From positions 38,836,108 through 38,900,107 of the forward strand of contig JAPWDM010000005.1 of the NCBI GenBank assembly GCA_035578155.1: 64,000 nt of DNA. The letters are read 5' to 3'. The notes beneath the pieces were generated by a model. That model worked only from the letters and a program-made list of their open reading frames with translations, was not told the origin of the DNA and did no database searches. Numbering within the stretch: position 1 is the first letter of the stretch; each line of letters starts with the position of its first letter. This document shows positions 39,586 to 52,593 of this stretch, one piece after another. The stretch comes from Brachynemurus nebulosus (Eukaryota; Arthropoda; Insecta; Neuroptera; Myrmeleontidae). Made by a program: the position numbers and the translations under genes.

Positions 39586-42077
39586 CTGGAAAATAGACAC
39601 CAAAATAGTTTGGAACAGTTGCTGGAGTTTTTAGAAAGAATACAAACCGAAGTAGATTTGAATACTATTAATGGTAAAATGAATAAATGATCGTCCAATT
39701 TTTTGTTTATAACAGACCCAAGTAAATATAACCGGTATAAAAAGTCCCAGCAAAATTAATATCCAAGCATCAACGGTAAACACAAATGCGATATTTTTCC
39801 AATGATCGTACGGTGGCAATGTTGGTACCATCCAAATTAATTTATCCTGCATTAAATAGTAGGACGGAAAAAATTCATCAGTGTCTTCCATGCCGGCGAT
39901 TGCACAGCATGTCACAAAACCGATATTTTTTAACCCGATCAATTCTTTTTTCAGCCAGTTGGTCACTTCACTACTCATAATGCGCCGCATCTCTGTGGGA
40001 CGATAGACAAAATTTAAATCACACACCTCGGCTATTTTTTGCACGAAAGATAACGCCATCCCTGCAAAATAAATCCAAAAATTTTGAATTTTTATATTGA
40101 AGACACCCTGTATAGAGTGTTTATATATTCGCAAACGGGAGGTTCTTTAGTATTGTTGATTTGCACATATGCGAGTTACTTTAAAGAAAAAATCGAAAAC
40201 TTTTTTTTTGCTTAATTCGAAAGTATAATATATTGATAATACACTATGAAAGTTTTAGACCGAAATTCGAAATAGGAACCGAGTTATAGCGAATTTTCAA
40301 GAACGCCTCATAGGTGCGCGCCGAAGCTCGGCCGGCAGCTGCAAGCGGTTGGGCATCGACGATTAATGTAAGTAAGAGTTTTTCTCAAAACAACATTTTT
40401 GCGGTCAGCCCGGGTCATAACTTTTTTCTTATTCAACCGATTGTTCTGAAACTTAAACTAGTTATTGGGAACACTTGTAGTTCTCGTTAGAACTAAAATT
40501 AATTATTTTCACCCTTAACTTTTCATTTTACAACCCTTTTTGTGCGACAAAAAATGACTTTTTTTCGAAGTCCACCATTTTGTTATTTTTCGATAAACTT
40601 TCATAATTCTAGTTCCGACCAAAATGACATAGGTATATCTATAGATTTAGACTAATTAAGAATTTTTGATTTCAGATGTCCCCAAGGGACAAAATCACCC
40701 GAGCCATCCATGTGCTTTTTTTGAGGCGCCAACTTCAAGTGATAATAATAATAAAACAAAATTTAATTTATTCAAAAAAATTTTTTTGTTACCTTAAGAT
40801 GTAAATAAAAACATTAAAAATTCAAAACTTTTCATTTGTTCTTTCTCAAAAAAAAGAAAAAAATACCCATAAAAATAGGCATAAAAACAGCACGAGTTAC
40901 CAGACTACTATCTTAAAAGAGTGCAATGTGTTGTGCGACTCTTGAAAAAGAGTCATTAACACAGCCTGCTATGACACATTCCACATGGTGCACACACCAT
41001 TGGCATATCTTGCAAGGAAAAGTTAAAAGTATATAAATACATAATAGATAATAAATTAGGAGTTCATGGATTGACTCTTATTTTATATATTAAATCTTTT
41101 AAGAAGAAAGTGTACTTGTTCAAGTCAAAACAATTTAAGAAGAAAGTGTGCATGTTCAAGTCAATTTCTATTCTATATTAATTTAATAATGCAAATGATA
41201 AAGTCTTATTGCAAAACTACTTGTGTCTGTGCGAATTCAGTAATACTAATAACTATCTTTACACATCATCTGCAAAGACATTCAGCATAGCACAGGACAA
41301 CTATGTACATTATATGCTACAGAAGAACTCATAAGCAGACATCAGAGTGTGGAGTTGCGCTTTACCTTTATTTTTTTCATTCTGCGCATCAATGACTATT
41401 GGTGCACATTTAGTGGTTAATATCTCATAATCGCACTCTCTCAAATGTGATATATCATCAGTGTCAATAAAAAAATTCGACACTGTATCGATATCGCTGC
41501 AATTGCCTAAATATTTCGGTTGTATCACAGTGCCACATTGTGAGGATCGATCAAAATAACTTTGTCGATAAATATAGATCTCTTTCAGCAATGGCGAATA
41601 ACTGATCAGTACGAAATTTGAGATCATCGCGCGCCAAGTATATCTAATTAGATTGTTGATAAACCATTTTTGATTGTTGAATGCTGGATCAAGATCAATA
41701 ATGATAAATTTCGCTTGCGAATTCCAATCGATAAATTTTTTCATTTCATTTAACATATTTATATATAAATCCTTTGAACTGATAATTATAATATAGTTTT
41801 CTGGCCGAATATTTTCCGAATAACCGCTTGAAAATCGTACGGTGAAATTTAAGTGTTTCAGTATGATGTCGATCATGTCACGAGTTTGTGGGTCATATGT
41901 GACGATAATTGGACTTTGAAAATATTTACTTACAATCCGGATTACACATTCGGATAATCGATTCATTTTAATATCCGATTCGTATTCAAAATTGGCAAGA
42001 GAACATAGAATTTCCCAGTTGTTGAAAACTAAAATTAAAAATAAAATACGAGTATAGTAAAATTTCGAAAAAAACAT
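38897..42077 (-). CDS. Divergent ionotropic receptor (IR), three exons
   Basis: IRs are iGluR-related ligand-gated cation channels in sensory neuron membranes of arthropods, used mainly in taste and smell. The model joins 42077-41366, 40061-39648 and 39585-38897 (604 residues). Residues 1-27 form a hydrophobic signal peptide. About 40-225 is a short N-terminal region. The S1 ligand-binding lobe runs from the RECDYEILTTKCAP segment across the first junction to KLIWMVP (311-317). Membrane helix 1 is near 328-353, the pore/helix 2 region GQSTSYYPKFIMIRVLF starts at 376, and helix 3 is near 573-597, followed by a short tail. FGQS before helix 2, and HL-x2-AF-x4-IG before the last helix, are IR hallmarks. 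Both introns are GT-AG and phase 1, and both split a Gly codon (G|GG). The classical iGluR glutamate-contact residues are not evident, so the ligand is unknown. No second receptor gene is nearby. It appears intact. Confidence 0.85.
39586..39647 (-). other. IR gene intron 2 (62 bp)
   Basis: GTTTGT donor and TCTATTTTCCAG acceptor. The length is typical of short insect introns. Removal joins IYF-G to QSTSYY and restores the conserved FGQS motif, which strongly supports the junction. Confidence 0.85.
39648..40061 (-). CDS. IR gene exon 2: S1 lobe and membrane helix 1
   Basis: Begins GG|ATG after the acceptor, completing Gly238. Encodes ALSFVQKIAEVCDLNFVY, typical of the start of IR S1, through the KLIWMVP motif to helix 1 (IAFVFTVDAWILILLGLF) and SIQIYF. 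It ends at donor GTTTGT (39647). Reading on without splicing meets a stop six codons later. Confidence 0.85.
40062..41365 (-). other. IR gene intron 1 (1304 bp)
   Basis: GTAAAG donor and TTTATTTTGCAG acceptor. It contains a 36-bp direct repeat (AAGAAGAAAGTGT at 41101 and 41137) and repetitive-looking sequence near 40080-40130 (ACACCCTGTATAGAGTGT), but no other gene. Confidence 0.8.
41366..42077 (-). CDS. IR gene exon 1: signal peptide, N-terminal region, start of S1
   Basis: The start at 42077 is chosen because MFFSKFYYTRILFLILVF begins a good signal peptide and AT-rich sequence with stops lies upstream. The exon ends ...AATAAAG before the donor GTAAAG (41365), leaving phase 1. Open reading beyond the donor (19 more codons to a stop) is intronic. 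Encodes 237 residues plus one base. The N-terminal region lacks an obvious full amino-terminal domain, as in most divergent IRs. Confidence 0.85.
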
Positions 42078-44034
42078 TATTTTTTATTCGAATTATTAAA
42101 TTTGTTTTCTTTTTAACATTGTTTTCAATATTTATTTAAACATGATTTGTATTATGGTTGTGTCATGGAAATAACAATTGTAAAATTTATGTAATAAAGC
42201 AATATTTTTTTTTTTATTTATGGACTTTAATTATTACCGATGGTTTTTAGATAACAGATAAATTGACTCTTTTACAACTATTATGAGTACAAATTACAAC
42301 ATTTTTAACGTGTAATGCAAGTGTCATTGGTTCAATAACAAGAGAGCTGTAAAAAGAAAATAATCCATCAAGTGCGTATTGGCCACATATTAAGTCAGGG
42401 TTTCTTAGTACCTTTTACAAATGTTACTATTACTAATGTTACGAGAAATAAAAATTGTATCAAAGATTTTCCAACATTTGTTTCAATAATTTAGACTAGA
42501 TTTCTTAAAGGATTATCTCACTTCAGTATTTTTTATTCCACTAACGAAAATTTAGCTGCCTGTACCTTCAAAAGCTACCGATACAACTTAGACAAAATAA
42601 TTTTTAAGGGAAGATTCGCCAAGAAAACATCAAAAATCGACCTCTTTTATTATAATTATTTTTATACAAATAAATATTTAATTAGAAAACTAAATATACA
42701 AGCTTGATTCTACATGTCTTGAGATTTTAAATATAAAATTCAAAATAAAAGAAATTCAAAAATAAGCTAAGTATAAAACAAAAGAAGTTGACACTGCAAG
42801 ATTTTTTTACCTTGATGGTTTCTCGCGTTCTGAAATCCCCAGTGAACCAAAATCAAAAATCAAGAATTTTCTGAAAATATACATAATTATACAGTTATAT
42901 AGCAGTAACTAGAATCTAAGAAAAAAATTAGAAAACCAGCGAGAAATCGCATTTTGAAAATAAATTTTCAAAAATCACTGCTTTTTATCGACAATATGGC
43001 AACAGCCGCCATTTTGAAAATATATTACGGAACCAAAAGATCCTAGTTCCTGCCAAAATGACGGTATTGAGGAATAATATGCACTTTGATATATGTCGAT
43101 ATGACGATATCTCAAATACTTTTTGAGATACATGAGGAACCATGTCGAAAAACGTACTCTTGAGACAAAAGTATTTAAAGTTTCTTATTTATTTATTTAT
43201 TTTTTTTTTTTAATTGAATTATATAATTTATTTCACTTAAATTTAAACATGATTCATTACTTACGAATTTATGGAATTCCCGTTTTTCTAGCTTTATCTC
43301 TTTCATTGTTGCAAATGCGTAAATTTTAAATTTGCAGTTTGTTTTTAGAAAAGAATACAAGATTGATTTGTTTCGAATATAAGAACTATTTAATTTTTTA
43401 AGGATGACTCATGCTTAATTGTATTTGAAACGGGGTATAGTAAAGTGAGTGCACTAAAATGCCCATAACTTTTTGATTTTTGATTTTTTAAAAATAAAAT
43501 TTTAGGAGAATATTTCTAACACCGTAGGGAATACTATAATTATATAATTATGAATAAAAAAAAATCGAATTCTTTTTTCTTAGCGAATTTTCCCTTAATT
43601 AAATGTTCTCATCAGTATTAGTATCTACATTTTCTTTCAAAATTTGTTGGATTCGCGCCCACGGTTGAAATTACAGGAAGGGTGATGTTATTCAGGAAGT
43701 ATACTGCATTGACATATAAATCCCTAATATTTTTTTATTAAAGTATTTATGTTCAGCCTATTTAGAACATTATTACTTATTGCTTAATGCTTAGATTCAG
43801 TTATCGATAAGTAAGTTTAAGTTCTGAAAACATTCTATATTTCAACTAAAAATGGTACCACATCATTAATAAATGAAACAAGATTAGGCTAGGTACAACC
43901 TTAAGTTACTATAATTACTTCTAATATAAAAATGACAAACAGAAAAGAGACGATAAAGTACGTTTAATTTTGCTTCATTTCTTACATTTGTTTGATAACG
44001 CCATAACATTCAGTTGAATTCAAGTACACCATAA
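42078..44034. other. Upstream of the IR gene, nothing recognised
   Basis: The receptor promoter should lie at the start of this stretch, but no element is identifiable with confidence. No other exon or bounded repeat is seen; the 68-codon frame at 43123-43329 has no domain. Confidence 0.4.
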
Positions 44035-44765
44035 ATCCAATGGTACGTAGTGGTCGGTGCAAAATTAATGGGAAGTACGTAAAATCGGAAATTCAGGGGT
44101 GTCGGTAAAAATTTATTTGGGGGGTTGGTAAATATTACTTATTATATAAATAAGTACATATTATATATAATTAAGTTTAATATTAAGTACAGTACGGCGT
44201 CAAAAGTGTAGGCACACCCCTGGCTAAAGGTGTCCCCATACTTTTGACGCGCTAGTGTGCGGCACAACCTGTACAGCTCTTCTACTGATATCTTTGCTAG
44301 TTGACGAATAGAATATTCTAGAACATTTATCAAAATGCGTGATTTGACCAATTAAATGGTGCAATTGATTTTTCGATATCTTTGCTAGTTGACAAATAGA
44401 ACATTCTGGAATTTTTGTTAAACTGCGCTGCTTAATTACATTTTTAATGACTAATTCAATGGTAAAGTCTGTCTTTTAATATTTCTGCTAGTTCACATTT
44501 AGAATATTCTAGAATTTTACGTTACTCATTTTGCATTTGCATTCTGAATATTACCTATGCAAAGTATGTGCACATAATATATTTACAGTGAAATTTTGAA
44601 ATATTTAGAGTCTACGAGAGCCTTAGACAATAATACCTACGGCCCTGACTTTGACTTGGTACATAAATTTTCACAAACACTGACAATCGACAACATATCT
44701 GTGAGAGGAGAACCCCACTCAGCCGCTGACGTCACTACGTAAAATCGGAGTACGTATCATTGGAT
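44035..44765. mobile_element. TIR element with internal hairpin and tandem units
   Basis: ATCCAATGGTACGTA on the left mirrors TACGTATCATTGGAT on the right. TACGTAAAATCGGA occurs near both ends as a direct repeat (44086, 44736). Inside, GCGTCAAAAGT and ACTTTTGACGC (44197-44250) form a hairpin like a compressed Tc1-type terminus. Non-autonomous. The 69-codon minus-strand frame inside it is spurious. Confidence 0.7.
44287..44530 (+). repeat. Three diverged tandem units
   Basis: GATATCTTTGCTAGTTGAC then AATAGAAYATTCT at 44287 and 44375, and a weaker copy at about 44479 (ATATTTCTGCTAGTTCAC), i.e. periods of 88 and about 104 bp. Confidence 0.75.
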
Positions 44766-46158
44766 GTACACAGTATATTATTTTTCATAAATTATGTAAA
44801 ATTCTCAGATGTTTTTTTATTGCACTGAAATGCCAATACAAATTTTCAATAATTAAGCTATAATTATACTTAAAGGTGTAAAATAAATTTTTTTTTAAAT
44901 TTATAGATTCAATATAATAGTTATTTAAACGGCAATTGTAAAACTTATACAATGATTACAAAATTCCTATCATTTTTTTAATAGCGAAATATATTGTAAA
45001 TTGTCACGGCATCTTTAAAGTAGGCTTATTAGAAAAAAAAATTGAACGCCAACACGTTAATAATTTGTTTACTAAGAGAATAAAAACAAAAGAAAATATT
45101 TAAGTTTAATGAAACAAATGTACCAATTTTAGAAAAGTAAATTAATAATCAGTTCATATTTAGAAATAGAAAAAAAGGTGTTAGATATAATCTTTTTGTC
45201 CATTAAATATAGAATTGCTTAGATAATCTGGTTTTGATTATTTTCTAGAAAACATTATGATAATTATTTTTCTATATTTCAATCAATGCTAGACAAGTTG
45301 TTATGTCAATTTTACGCTTCATTTAGGTTTTGGGCTTAGCACAGAATAACAAGAAGTAACATTTCTATCTCTACCTACTGTGCCCGCTGTTGTCGGCCAG
45401 TGACGTGATACCGTTACCCCTTCCAAGCGATCATGATACATACAAACAAAACACATCATGTATCAACACAAACATGTTAATGTATTAGTGTAATATGGTG
45501 CGCAGCTTGCATACATATAGCATATACTATCAAGGCCGACCATTTGTGATGAACAACCAACAATTAAAAATAAATTTATTTACTTTAAGAAAGATATCCC
45601 TTTATTCCAAATTATTATCAATTTACACCTTTTTTGGCTCGCGGTACAGTCTTGTTGAAACTAATTCGATTATTTATATGGATACATATAGCTATATGTG
45701 GAATTATACAGTATCTGTAAGGTCTACATTTGTCAATATATTATGCATTAATACAATAAAAATTTATTTGTTGGAAGAACTGCGGTGTAGCTGGGTGATT
45801 TATATTGAGTTATGTGAGAACTTGAGCATAAGCAGTCCACAGAGTTGAAAGAGTAAATAAATTTATAGCATATGTACAGGGTGTGCTTATCGAAATAGTA
45901 ACGTCTATGATATTTTGTCTATGATATTTAACGAAAACTCATCATATATAGAAATTTTTATTTTATTAGATGTTTTGTTAATAATGAAATTGGTACCGAA
46001 CGTTGGGTTAAGAATGTACATAGAAATTTTCAAAAGGTTGTAAAATTTTAAATGTCTAAATTTTAAGCATAACATTTCCGTTCCAAATGCTTGGAGGTGA
46101 AGGTCCCTTTTAATAAGATTCGGAAGTTTTCATGTTACTCTAGTTATAAAATATAATA
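44766..46158. other. Non-coding, nothing recognised
   Basis: The 117-codon frame at 45495-45848 has no domain, no splice context and AT-biased composition. ACAGGGTGT at 45878 resembles the MITE end at 34732 but has no partner. Confidence 0.4.
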
Positions 46159-46926
46159 GGGTAAGTGCGGGAGAGATCCCGCAGTAGCCATAGTTCGTAC
46201 GCTGATTGATAGATAGCGCTATTAATGGATTATATGTTTAAAATAAGTTATTTATCTAAGCTTTGTATGGTAACATTTATGATTAGTCGATCAGTTTAGT
46301 AGTTATCCAACTTTTTATTATTGAAAAGAAAGTTTTTTAACATAATCTTTTATCAACCATTTAATTCATTAGAATTTAAGAATGTATATTTCATGGTTTT
46401 AATGAAAATGAGTTTTGTTATTAATTTAGGTATATTTTAAAAGTACTGTATAAAATTTTAGGTTAGAATTTCGCACTATGCTTGCTATAGCAATATGCGG
46501 CATCTATCCCAACAAAAAGGAGCATTTAAAGTTGGTATAGATGCCGCTTCATATTATATATTAAAAACATATACCTACCTTAATTATACAATTTGTCTTT
46601 GGACTGTAAATTATGCTACGTAAATATAAAAGATCCATTAATGGATCAGAAAGAGCTCTCATATTAGTGAAGATAACGAAAATAATGATGATTGTTTGTG
46701 TATTGAAAATCTCTCCTATAGGTGTGGGAGAGACGCCGCTTTACACGCTCTACAAAAATGTTAATTATGAATCCTTTATGACTCAAAATTTTAAATTACT
46801 TATAAATAATTTTAAAGAACAATGTTTATATTTATTGTGTACTAAATTTCAATTTAATAAAAAAATGCATACTTAAAAAATTATTAAGTGTTTTCAAAAT
46901 GTGCGGCAACTCTCCCGCATTCACCC
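46159..46926. mobile_element. TA-flanked element with GCGGGAGAG subterminal repeats
   Basis: TIRs GGGTAAGTGCGGGAGAGATC and, inward from the right, GGGTGAATGCGGGAGAGTTG, each bounded by TA (46157-46158, 46927-46928). Related GC motifs recur inside (GCGGCATCTATCCC at 46498, TAGATGCCGC at 46539, GTGGGAGAGACGCCGC at 46724). The layout matches the elements at 3000 and 57536. The 87-codon frame inside has no recognisable domain. Confidence 0.8.
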
Positions 46927-46928
46927 TA

Positions 46929-48166
46929 AATCCAAACACACTCATAAAATTTACAAAAATAGAGGATCTAGTTTAAATTTTATTGTATTTACTCACTTTG
47001 TATGCATTATGATTACCAGTCATGGAACTAAATGGTGCAAGATGGGGTAAATTGACAACAAAAACATTTAGACCGTTTTTCTGCCGATAAGAAATATGTG
47101 TCGCTTATTTTTTACTGTACTATATAACATATTCAAGCTTCATCAATATCGATATACCCAGGCTCGTGACCTTTACTTGTGAGTATTTAACCAAATATGA
47201 GAAAATTTTGTTGATATTCAAAAGCACAAAAATATTTGTACGTCACCGAATGTTTTAGAGAATTATTTATCTTAAAATATAAGAAAATGTCGTGACTTTT
47301 ACTTCGAAATACAATAATGTGTCTGCTAGTTATTAATTAAGAGATTAGTTAAGAGCTTGTCTAACCTTTTGCTAGAATGTATAGAATCAATTTGTTCCAC
47401 CCTCGCCCTAAAATATCGCTTCGGTTACATTCAAATTGGACAGGATTGGTGCGATACAAGGTTTGCAACATATACATTTATGTTTTTAGTTCTTTTTTTT
47501 TTTTTTTTTGAAAAACGAAAATAAAGTATGTCCCGAAAATGTTATTATATTATGTAAAGTTGTTGCAACTATAATATTATTACTCGTATATATTATTATC
47601 ATTTAAATGATTCGAGATTAGTAAATTACATTGGGGAATTTCGGGACAAAATGTTAGTTACATATACAAATACAGTTTGTAGACACTGTCATACATACTA
47701 ATCGGTTCATATATGTTGGTACCTGGAACCCTAGAATTTGACTACATTTTATATAATTTATTTATATTTACTCATCATTTTATTGCATGTAATATTTACT
47801 TATTTGCACGCTACATGAGTATAGGGGCTTCAGTGTATACAAAAACGGAAAGACGATATTATACGAGTTAACTTTTTGAGGAATTTGTGCTAGAAGGTTT
47901 GTGTTTTGGTTATTATCGGCAAATTGTCGACTACAAGCCTTCAGCAAGGCCGAATTTCTAAACAGGCAAAGTATGTGATTGCCTATTGACCTTCGTATAC
48001 TGTGGCAGATAACTCTTGAGATTTTTTCTTGATAATACTTGGGCAAAAATTTGAAATTAAACGGAGATTAATCTCAGCGACAGATAGCATTTATTAAATC
48101 CAGGGAGTGATACGATTAACCTTAAAAACTTTACACAAAGAGCTACAACTGCTTATTTGATATTAT

Positions 48167-48168
<2 letters not shown>
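46929..48168. other. Non-coding, nothing recognised
   Basis: A poly-T run is at 47490-47510. The 88-codon minus-strand frame at 47780-48046 lacks a domain. Confidence 0.4.

Positions 48169-48252
<84 letters not shown>
48169..48252. repeat. (TA)n microsatellite
   Basis: About 41 TA units directly against the left end of MITE M1 copy 2. A shorter TA run (48714-48746) lies against its right end, so the MITE probably landed in a TA tract. Confidence 0.95.
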
Positions 48253-48254
<2 letters not shown>

Positions 48255-48712
48255 ATGTGAGTTTTTTGAGAGTTGCCATTTCTATTACAACCAAATTTTT
48301 ATTGTAAAAATGGTTCTGGAAAAGGTTCTTTTCTTGGATGTAATGGAAATGTAACCAAGAAAAACACTATCGGTTGAAGTAGCCTCGAGTATATATGCAT
48401 GCCGCCTAACTGATAAATTAAAGAAAAATTAAAATATTAAACTTGGGTAAAAAAATTGTTTGCTCATTGTTAATTAATGCATTAGATCAGTTTTATCGAA
48501 AAATTATAGTCCCATTTTATAGTCCAATATATAGTCCCATTTAAAAATCAATAAGTTTGTATTATAGCTCGAAAATCATAAGAGCTATAAAGCTCCTGAC
48601 TATAGCAATCGGTTGCCCCCATCGATATCTCCAACTCTTATTTGAACAATTTTTCGATTAAATCAATGGTTTGGCTGTAATAAAAATGGCAACTCTCGAA
48701 AAACTCACATAG

Positions 48713-48713
<1 letters not shown>
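48253..48713 (-). mobile_element. MITE family M1, copy 2
   Basis: Same TIRs as copy 1 at 16021 (GTGAGTTTTTTGAGAGTTGC; inward from the right GTGAGTTTTTCGAGAGTTGC) and the same interior in reverse orientation. A local 'ATAGTCCCATTTTATAGTCC' expansion is absent from copy 1. TA flanks both ends. Confidence 0.9.
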
Positions 48714-48746
<33 letters not shown>

Positions 48747-50289
48747 ACTGTAGAGAAAAATTTCAAACTTCCATTGATAACGTTGCCAGCGTTCCCACAA
48801 GAACTTTGGTATCAATCATATGATTAACATTGAAATCTTTCTACACAGCCCTTCCACTGTTAACAACGGAAATTGTAATAAATACTGATAATAGCAGAAA
48901 AAAAGTCAATATCCATGTTTAACTCCTTTTGATTTGGTAATTTTGTTTATGCATTTAATAATTTTGAATTAAGAAACAAATAAGTCTAATCAATCTTTTA
49001 TCTAGTAGTTTTTTTGGATACTTAAAATTTTTGTTTTGGGGGCAACTAGACTTATTAAATGGTTTAAAACTAATATTATCCTAACAGCTAGTGTCTCGAA
49101 ATTTATTTGGATTTCACCCAGTACTAATCGACAGTAAATCCCTTATTATAAAATAAGATATCACTTATTATACCTCCACTTATTTTTTTTGTTTTTATTA
49201 TTTGGTTTCTGCTAGATCGGATGTACATACACATTAAAGTATTAATAATCTAATCTCTATGCAATAAAATTGGTCATTGAAGTTGGATGTAACTGAAGTC
49301 AACCAGACAATTTTTGTACACAATATTTTATTATACTTATTGTATGTAGGTACCTATCATTTTGTTGTTTCATCAAATAACGAGTCATTTAATTACAAAC
49401 TTTTAGGTACGTATACAAATTTCAGTGTTTTCATCTATGAAAAAGCTTTGTATATTCAAAATGAATAGATGTATGTGGGCAGTCGGGTCATATCAAAGCT
49501 AAATATTACATATTATATCTACTATATTATGTATTTAGTAGAAATACAAATGATAAATAAATAAAAAAAAGTCACAATAATCTGCAATATTAAAATCCAA
49601 TCAACTGACAATTTTTAGAACGTAAATAGGCAAATTTATTGTAAAATATTATTAAAATAGTTGATGGCTTTATTTAAATAAAATGCAATTTTAAAAAATA
49701 AAAACGCCGTGAGCAGCGGGGCCCCATCACGGTAGTCGAATTTTGCCCTTCATCTTCGGTATTGAATGTCTACAAGCGAAATGTGATTGAAAGTCTACAA
49801 CCGAATTGTCATTTTGTTGGTTTCAAAACTGGTGATGAGTGTTCGGCTGATCGAGGCTTTAAAAAAAGGTTTTAAGTATTTAAGGGCTGTATCTCAGTAA
49901 ATTTCAATTTTGTGCCGAAAACAGGTAGCAGAAAAAAAGCCAACACAATTCGTACGAGGACATTCCTGCCCATGTTTATCCGCTAATTGCCTTTATGTTT
50001 TAGTTTTAAATATTAAAAAAGGACCTTCAATAGTAAACTGGAAGGCCTTTATAAAGATATTTTTTCTTTCCAAAAAAATCCAAAATTTCTATTTTATAAA
50101 TACTAAAAATCCAAAATTCATAATTTATAACTAAACAGTGACTTTAATAACATTTTTAAATTACTTAATATGTATGTATTTCATTTGTCATAAAAGTAAG
50201 TTCACTTTTTTTTAAATTTTTTAAAATTACTATTCGCCTACTTGTGTTTAGAATAAACATAATGCTTTTAAACACATTTAACAATAGCA
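48747..50289. other. Non-coding, nothing recognised
   Basis: Frames at 49277-49468 and 49910-50134 lack domains. Confidence 0.4.
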
Positions 50290-51180
50290 TTCAATTCCGA
50301 TGTAAAAATGGGAGAAGTGGGGGGGAAAAGTGATGCGGACTCCCTACAGGATACTAGCTGGATACTAACTGAATACACGTACAAAATTTCAGCCCTCTAG
50401 GTTTCCTTATGGAGTCTCTAGACGTGTTAGAAAACAAGCAAAAAAATTAAGGAAATATTGGCGTAAAAATCGTCGGGGTAAGAGTTAAAAGTTGAAACCT
50501 CCAAAAAACAGTGTCTGGCTATTAGCTTAACCTGTACACCAAATTTCAGCCCTCTAGGTTTATTTGGGGAGATTTTGACCCGAACGAAACTGTTAAAAAA
50601 CAAGAAAAATCATGTTCTTTTGGGTATAAAAATGGTGGGGGTAGGGGTTAAAAGTCGAGACCCCCAAAAGGCACCCCCTTGATACTAACTCAATCCGAAT
50701 ACAAAATTTCAGCCCTCTAGGTTTATTCGGGTGACCTGTGCGAGTAGTACAAACTTCGAAAACGTCGAAAATGCATGAAATTGTAGCTTAAAAATGAGGG
50801 GGGTGGGGGTAAAATATTAAAACCTCCAAAAAGCACAACCTAGGTACGAACTTTATCAACACACCAAATTTCAACCCTCTACGTTAATTCTGGGGGGCTG
50901 GGGGCCTGTTAGATCCAGCGAAAATCGTTTTTCCCCCCTCTACTCCCACCATATCATCCTAGGAAGCTGAATTTTGGATATGTTGTAGATAATTGACCGA
51001 AACATTATTTAAAACCGGTTTGAAAAAGTTTTATTGCTTTTCCGCCCCCCACCACCCCCTTAAAGGTCGGGTCAGAAAAAAAATTTGCCCAAAATTTGAC
51101 CCCACTTTGATAGTATGAGGTGCCTCGAAAATGAGCCCCATTTACCAAATTTCATCTCTTAACTTCCATAGGGGGGCCCT
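50290..51180 (+). repeat. ~160-bp G/C-rich tandem array, 4-5 units
   Basis: AAATTTCAGCCCTCTAGGTT recurs near 50384, 50541, 50704 and (as AAATTTCAACCCTCTACGTT) 50865, with a weaker fifth near 51142. Each is preceded by a GATACTAACT-like block and followed by a G-run and a GAAAACCTCCAAAA-like block. Composition is unlike the flanks. No frame stays open. Confidence 0.85.
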
Positions 51181-51202
51181 ACACAAATTAAAAGGTGGCG
51201 GG

Positions 51203-51206
<4 letters not shown>

Positions 51207-51275
<69 letters not shown>
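51207..51275. repeat. (TA)n microsatellite
   Basis: About 34 TA units just past the G/C-rich array. The 90-codon frame across it is an artefact. Confidence 0.95.
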
Positions 51276-51279
<4 letters not shown>

Positions 51280-52593
51280 CATTTTTTTTTCTACATATTC
51301 GTGTTCTACGGGTCCGAAAACGGATAGCGCCCCTACTCTCGCCTCTCGCAGCTCTTATCGTATAGACTGTATAAGTCTAATTTTTCGGAGAAAATTCGAC
51401 TAAAAAGCAACCATAGTTATTGGAATTTTTAAATTAAAAATCTGTATTATTACGTGAAATTCCTGAGTTCAAATAAATAAAAAAAAATTAACTTATTCTT
51501 TAATTTCACACAAATAATCAATTTATCAATCCTTGTGCAATGATAACAAGCCAGAATTGTCTTGTGTTTATTAACTTAAAATTAATTCTGGGAAATTTCA
51601 GGAAAAGTAAAATAAAATAGATTAGTTGATCGCAATACAAGTTTGTTTGTCTACCTATTAAAAAAATTTAGAATTGAGATCATTCGTCTGAAAACATAAC
51701 ATACCACTTACGACAGTTTAGATTTAGACGTATCTAGAATTAGACATTCATAGATTTCAGTGCTTCCACATATTTTGATATATGAAATTGTCTTAATTTT
51801 GAGTTTTGACGATAACGAGTCGGTTTATGGTGGAGCATGTATAAAAAGTTTGCCTCTTCATATAATTATATAATGATGTGTCTGTTTGTGATCGGTAACT
51901 TTTGCAACAACTTAACTGATCGAAGCCGTATTTACACAATATAGTTGTTTTGTCGAGACGATGGTTCACAGTCCAAAAAGTAAAATCAGAAATACACGGA
52001 CTTGAACCCAGTAAAAAAATTATTGCACCACCTAACGGAAATGGCAGAAAAACAAATAGTTAAATAAAAATCAATTGCCACAATTTCTACATGATTGATT
52101 TACGCTAAAACATCAATACCACATTCTTACTTGCCTACACGTCTTATTTTGTATATTTCAAATGGTAAAAGTACAGCAAGTACAGCTGTAAACAATATAA
52201 CTTGAACAACTAGTAGGTTATACTTAGGTAGGTAGATATATAGGAGTAATATATACATACATCAAAATGAATAACAAATGGTTTAAAAAGTAATATCCAA
52301 TAAAACTTTTCTCGGTGTCTTTGATAATGCAAAAGAATGTTAATGTAGAGGAATAAATAACCTAATTCGGTTTCTGTTTCGCGGGAAGTAAGCGAGTGAG
52401 AAGAGTAATGTATATGATGAAACTTTAAATGGAACTATTTTAAAACTTGTATCTATAGATCAAGAGCCACTGTACATTTTATTCAATAAGTTTTCCATCA
52501 GTTGTTATTTTGTATTGGCTGGGTGCGTAATGGCAACGACATCTATAATATACATTTTTTTCAGGCTCATTAAGGAATATAAATAGTGGTAAC
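51276..52593. other. Non-coding, nothing recognised
   Basis: No exon or element boundary identified. Confidence 0.4.

Noticed and set aside
39516..39698. Continuation of IR exon 2 or 3 in a third frame
   Set aside because: Splicing of the 62-bp intron explains the frame change and restores FGQS, so no frameshift or extra gene is needed.
44142..44351. 69-codon minus-strand frame
   Set aside because: Lies wholly inside a non-autonomous TIR element and its tandem units.
45495..45848. 117-codon plus-strand frame
   Set aside because: Hydrophobic and AT-driven composition, no recognisable motif, no splice or promoter context.
46613..46876. 87-codon frame in the 46159-46926 element
   Set aside because: No match to transposase motifs, and it overlaps subterminal repeats.
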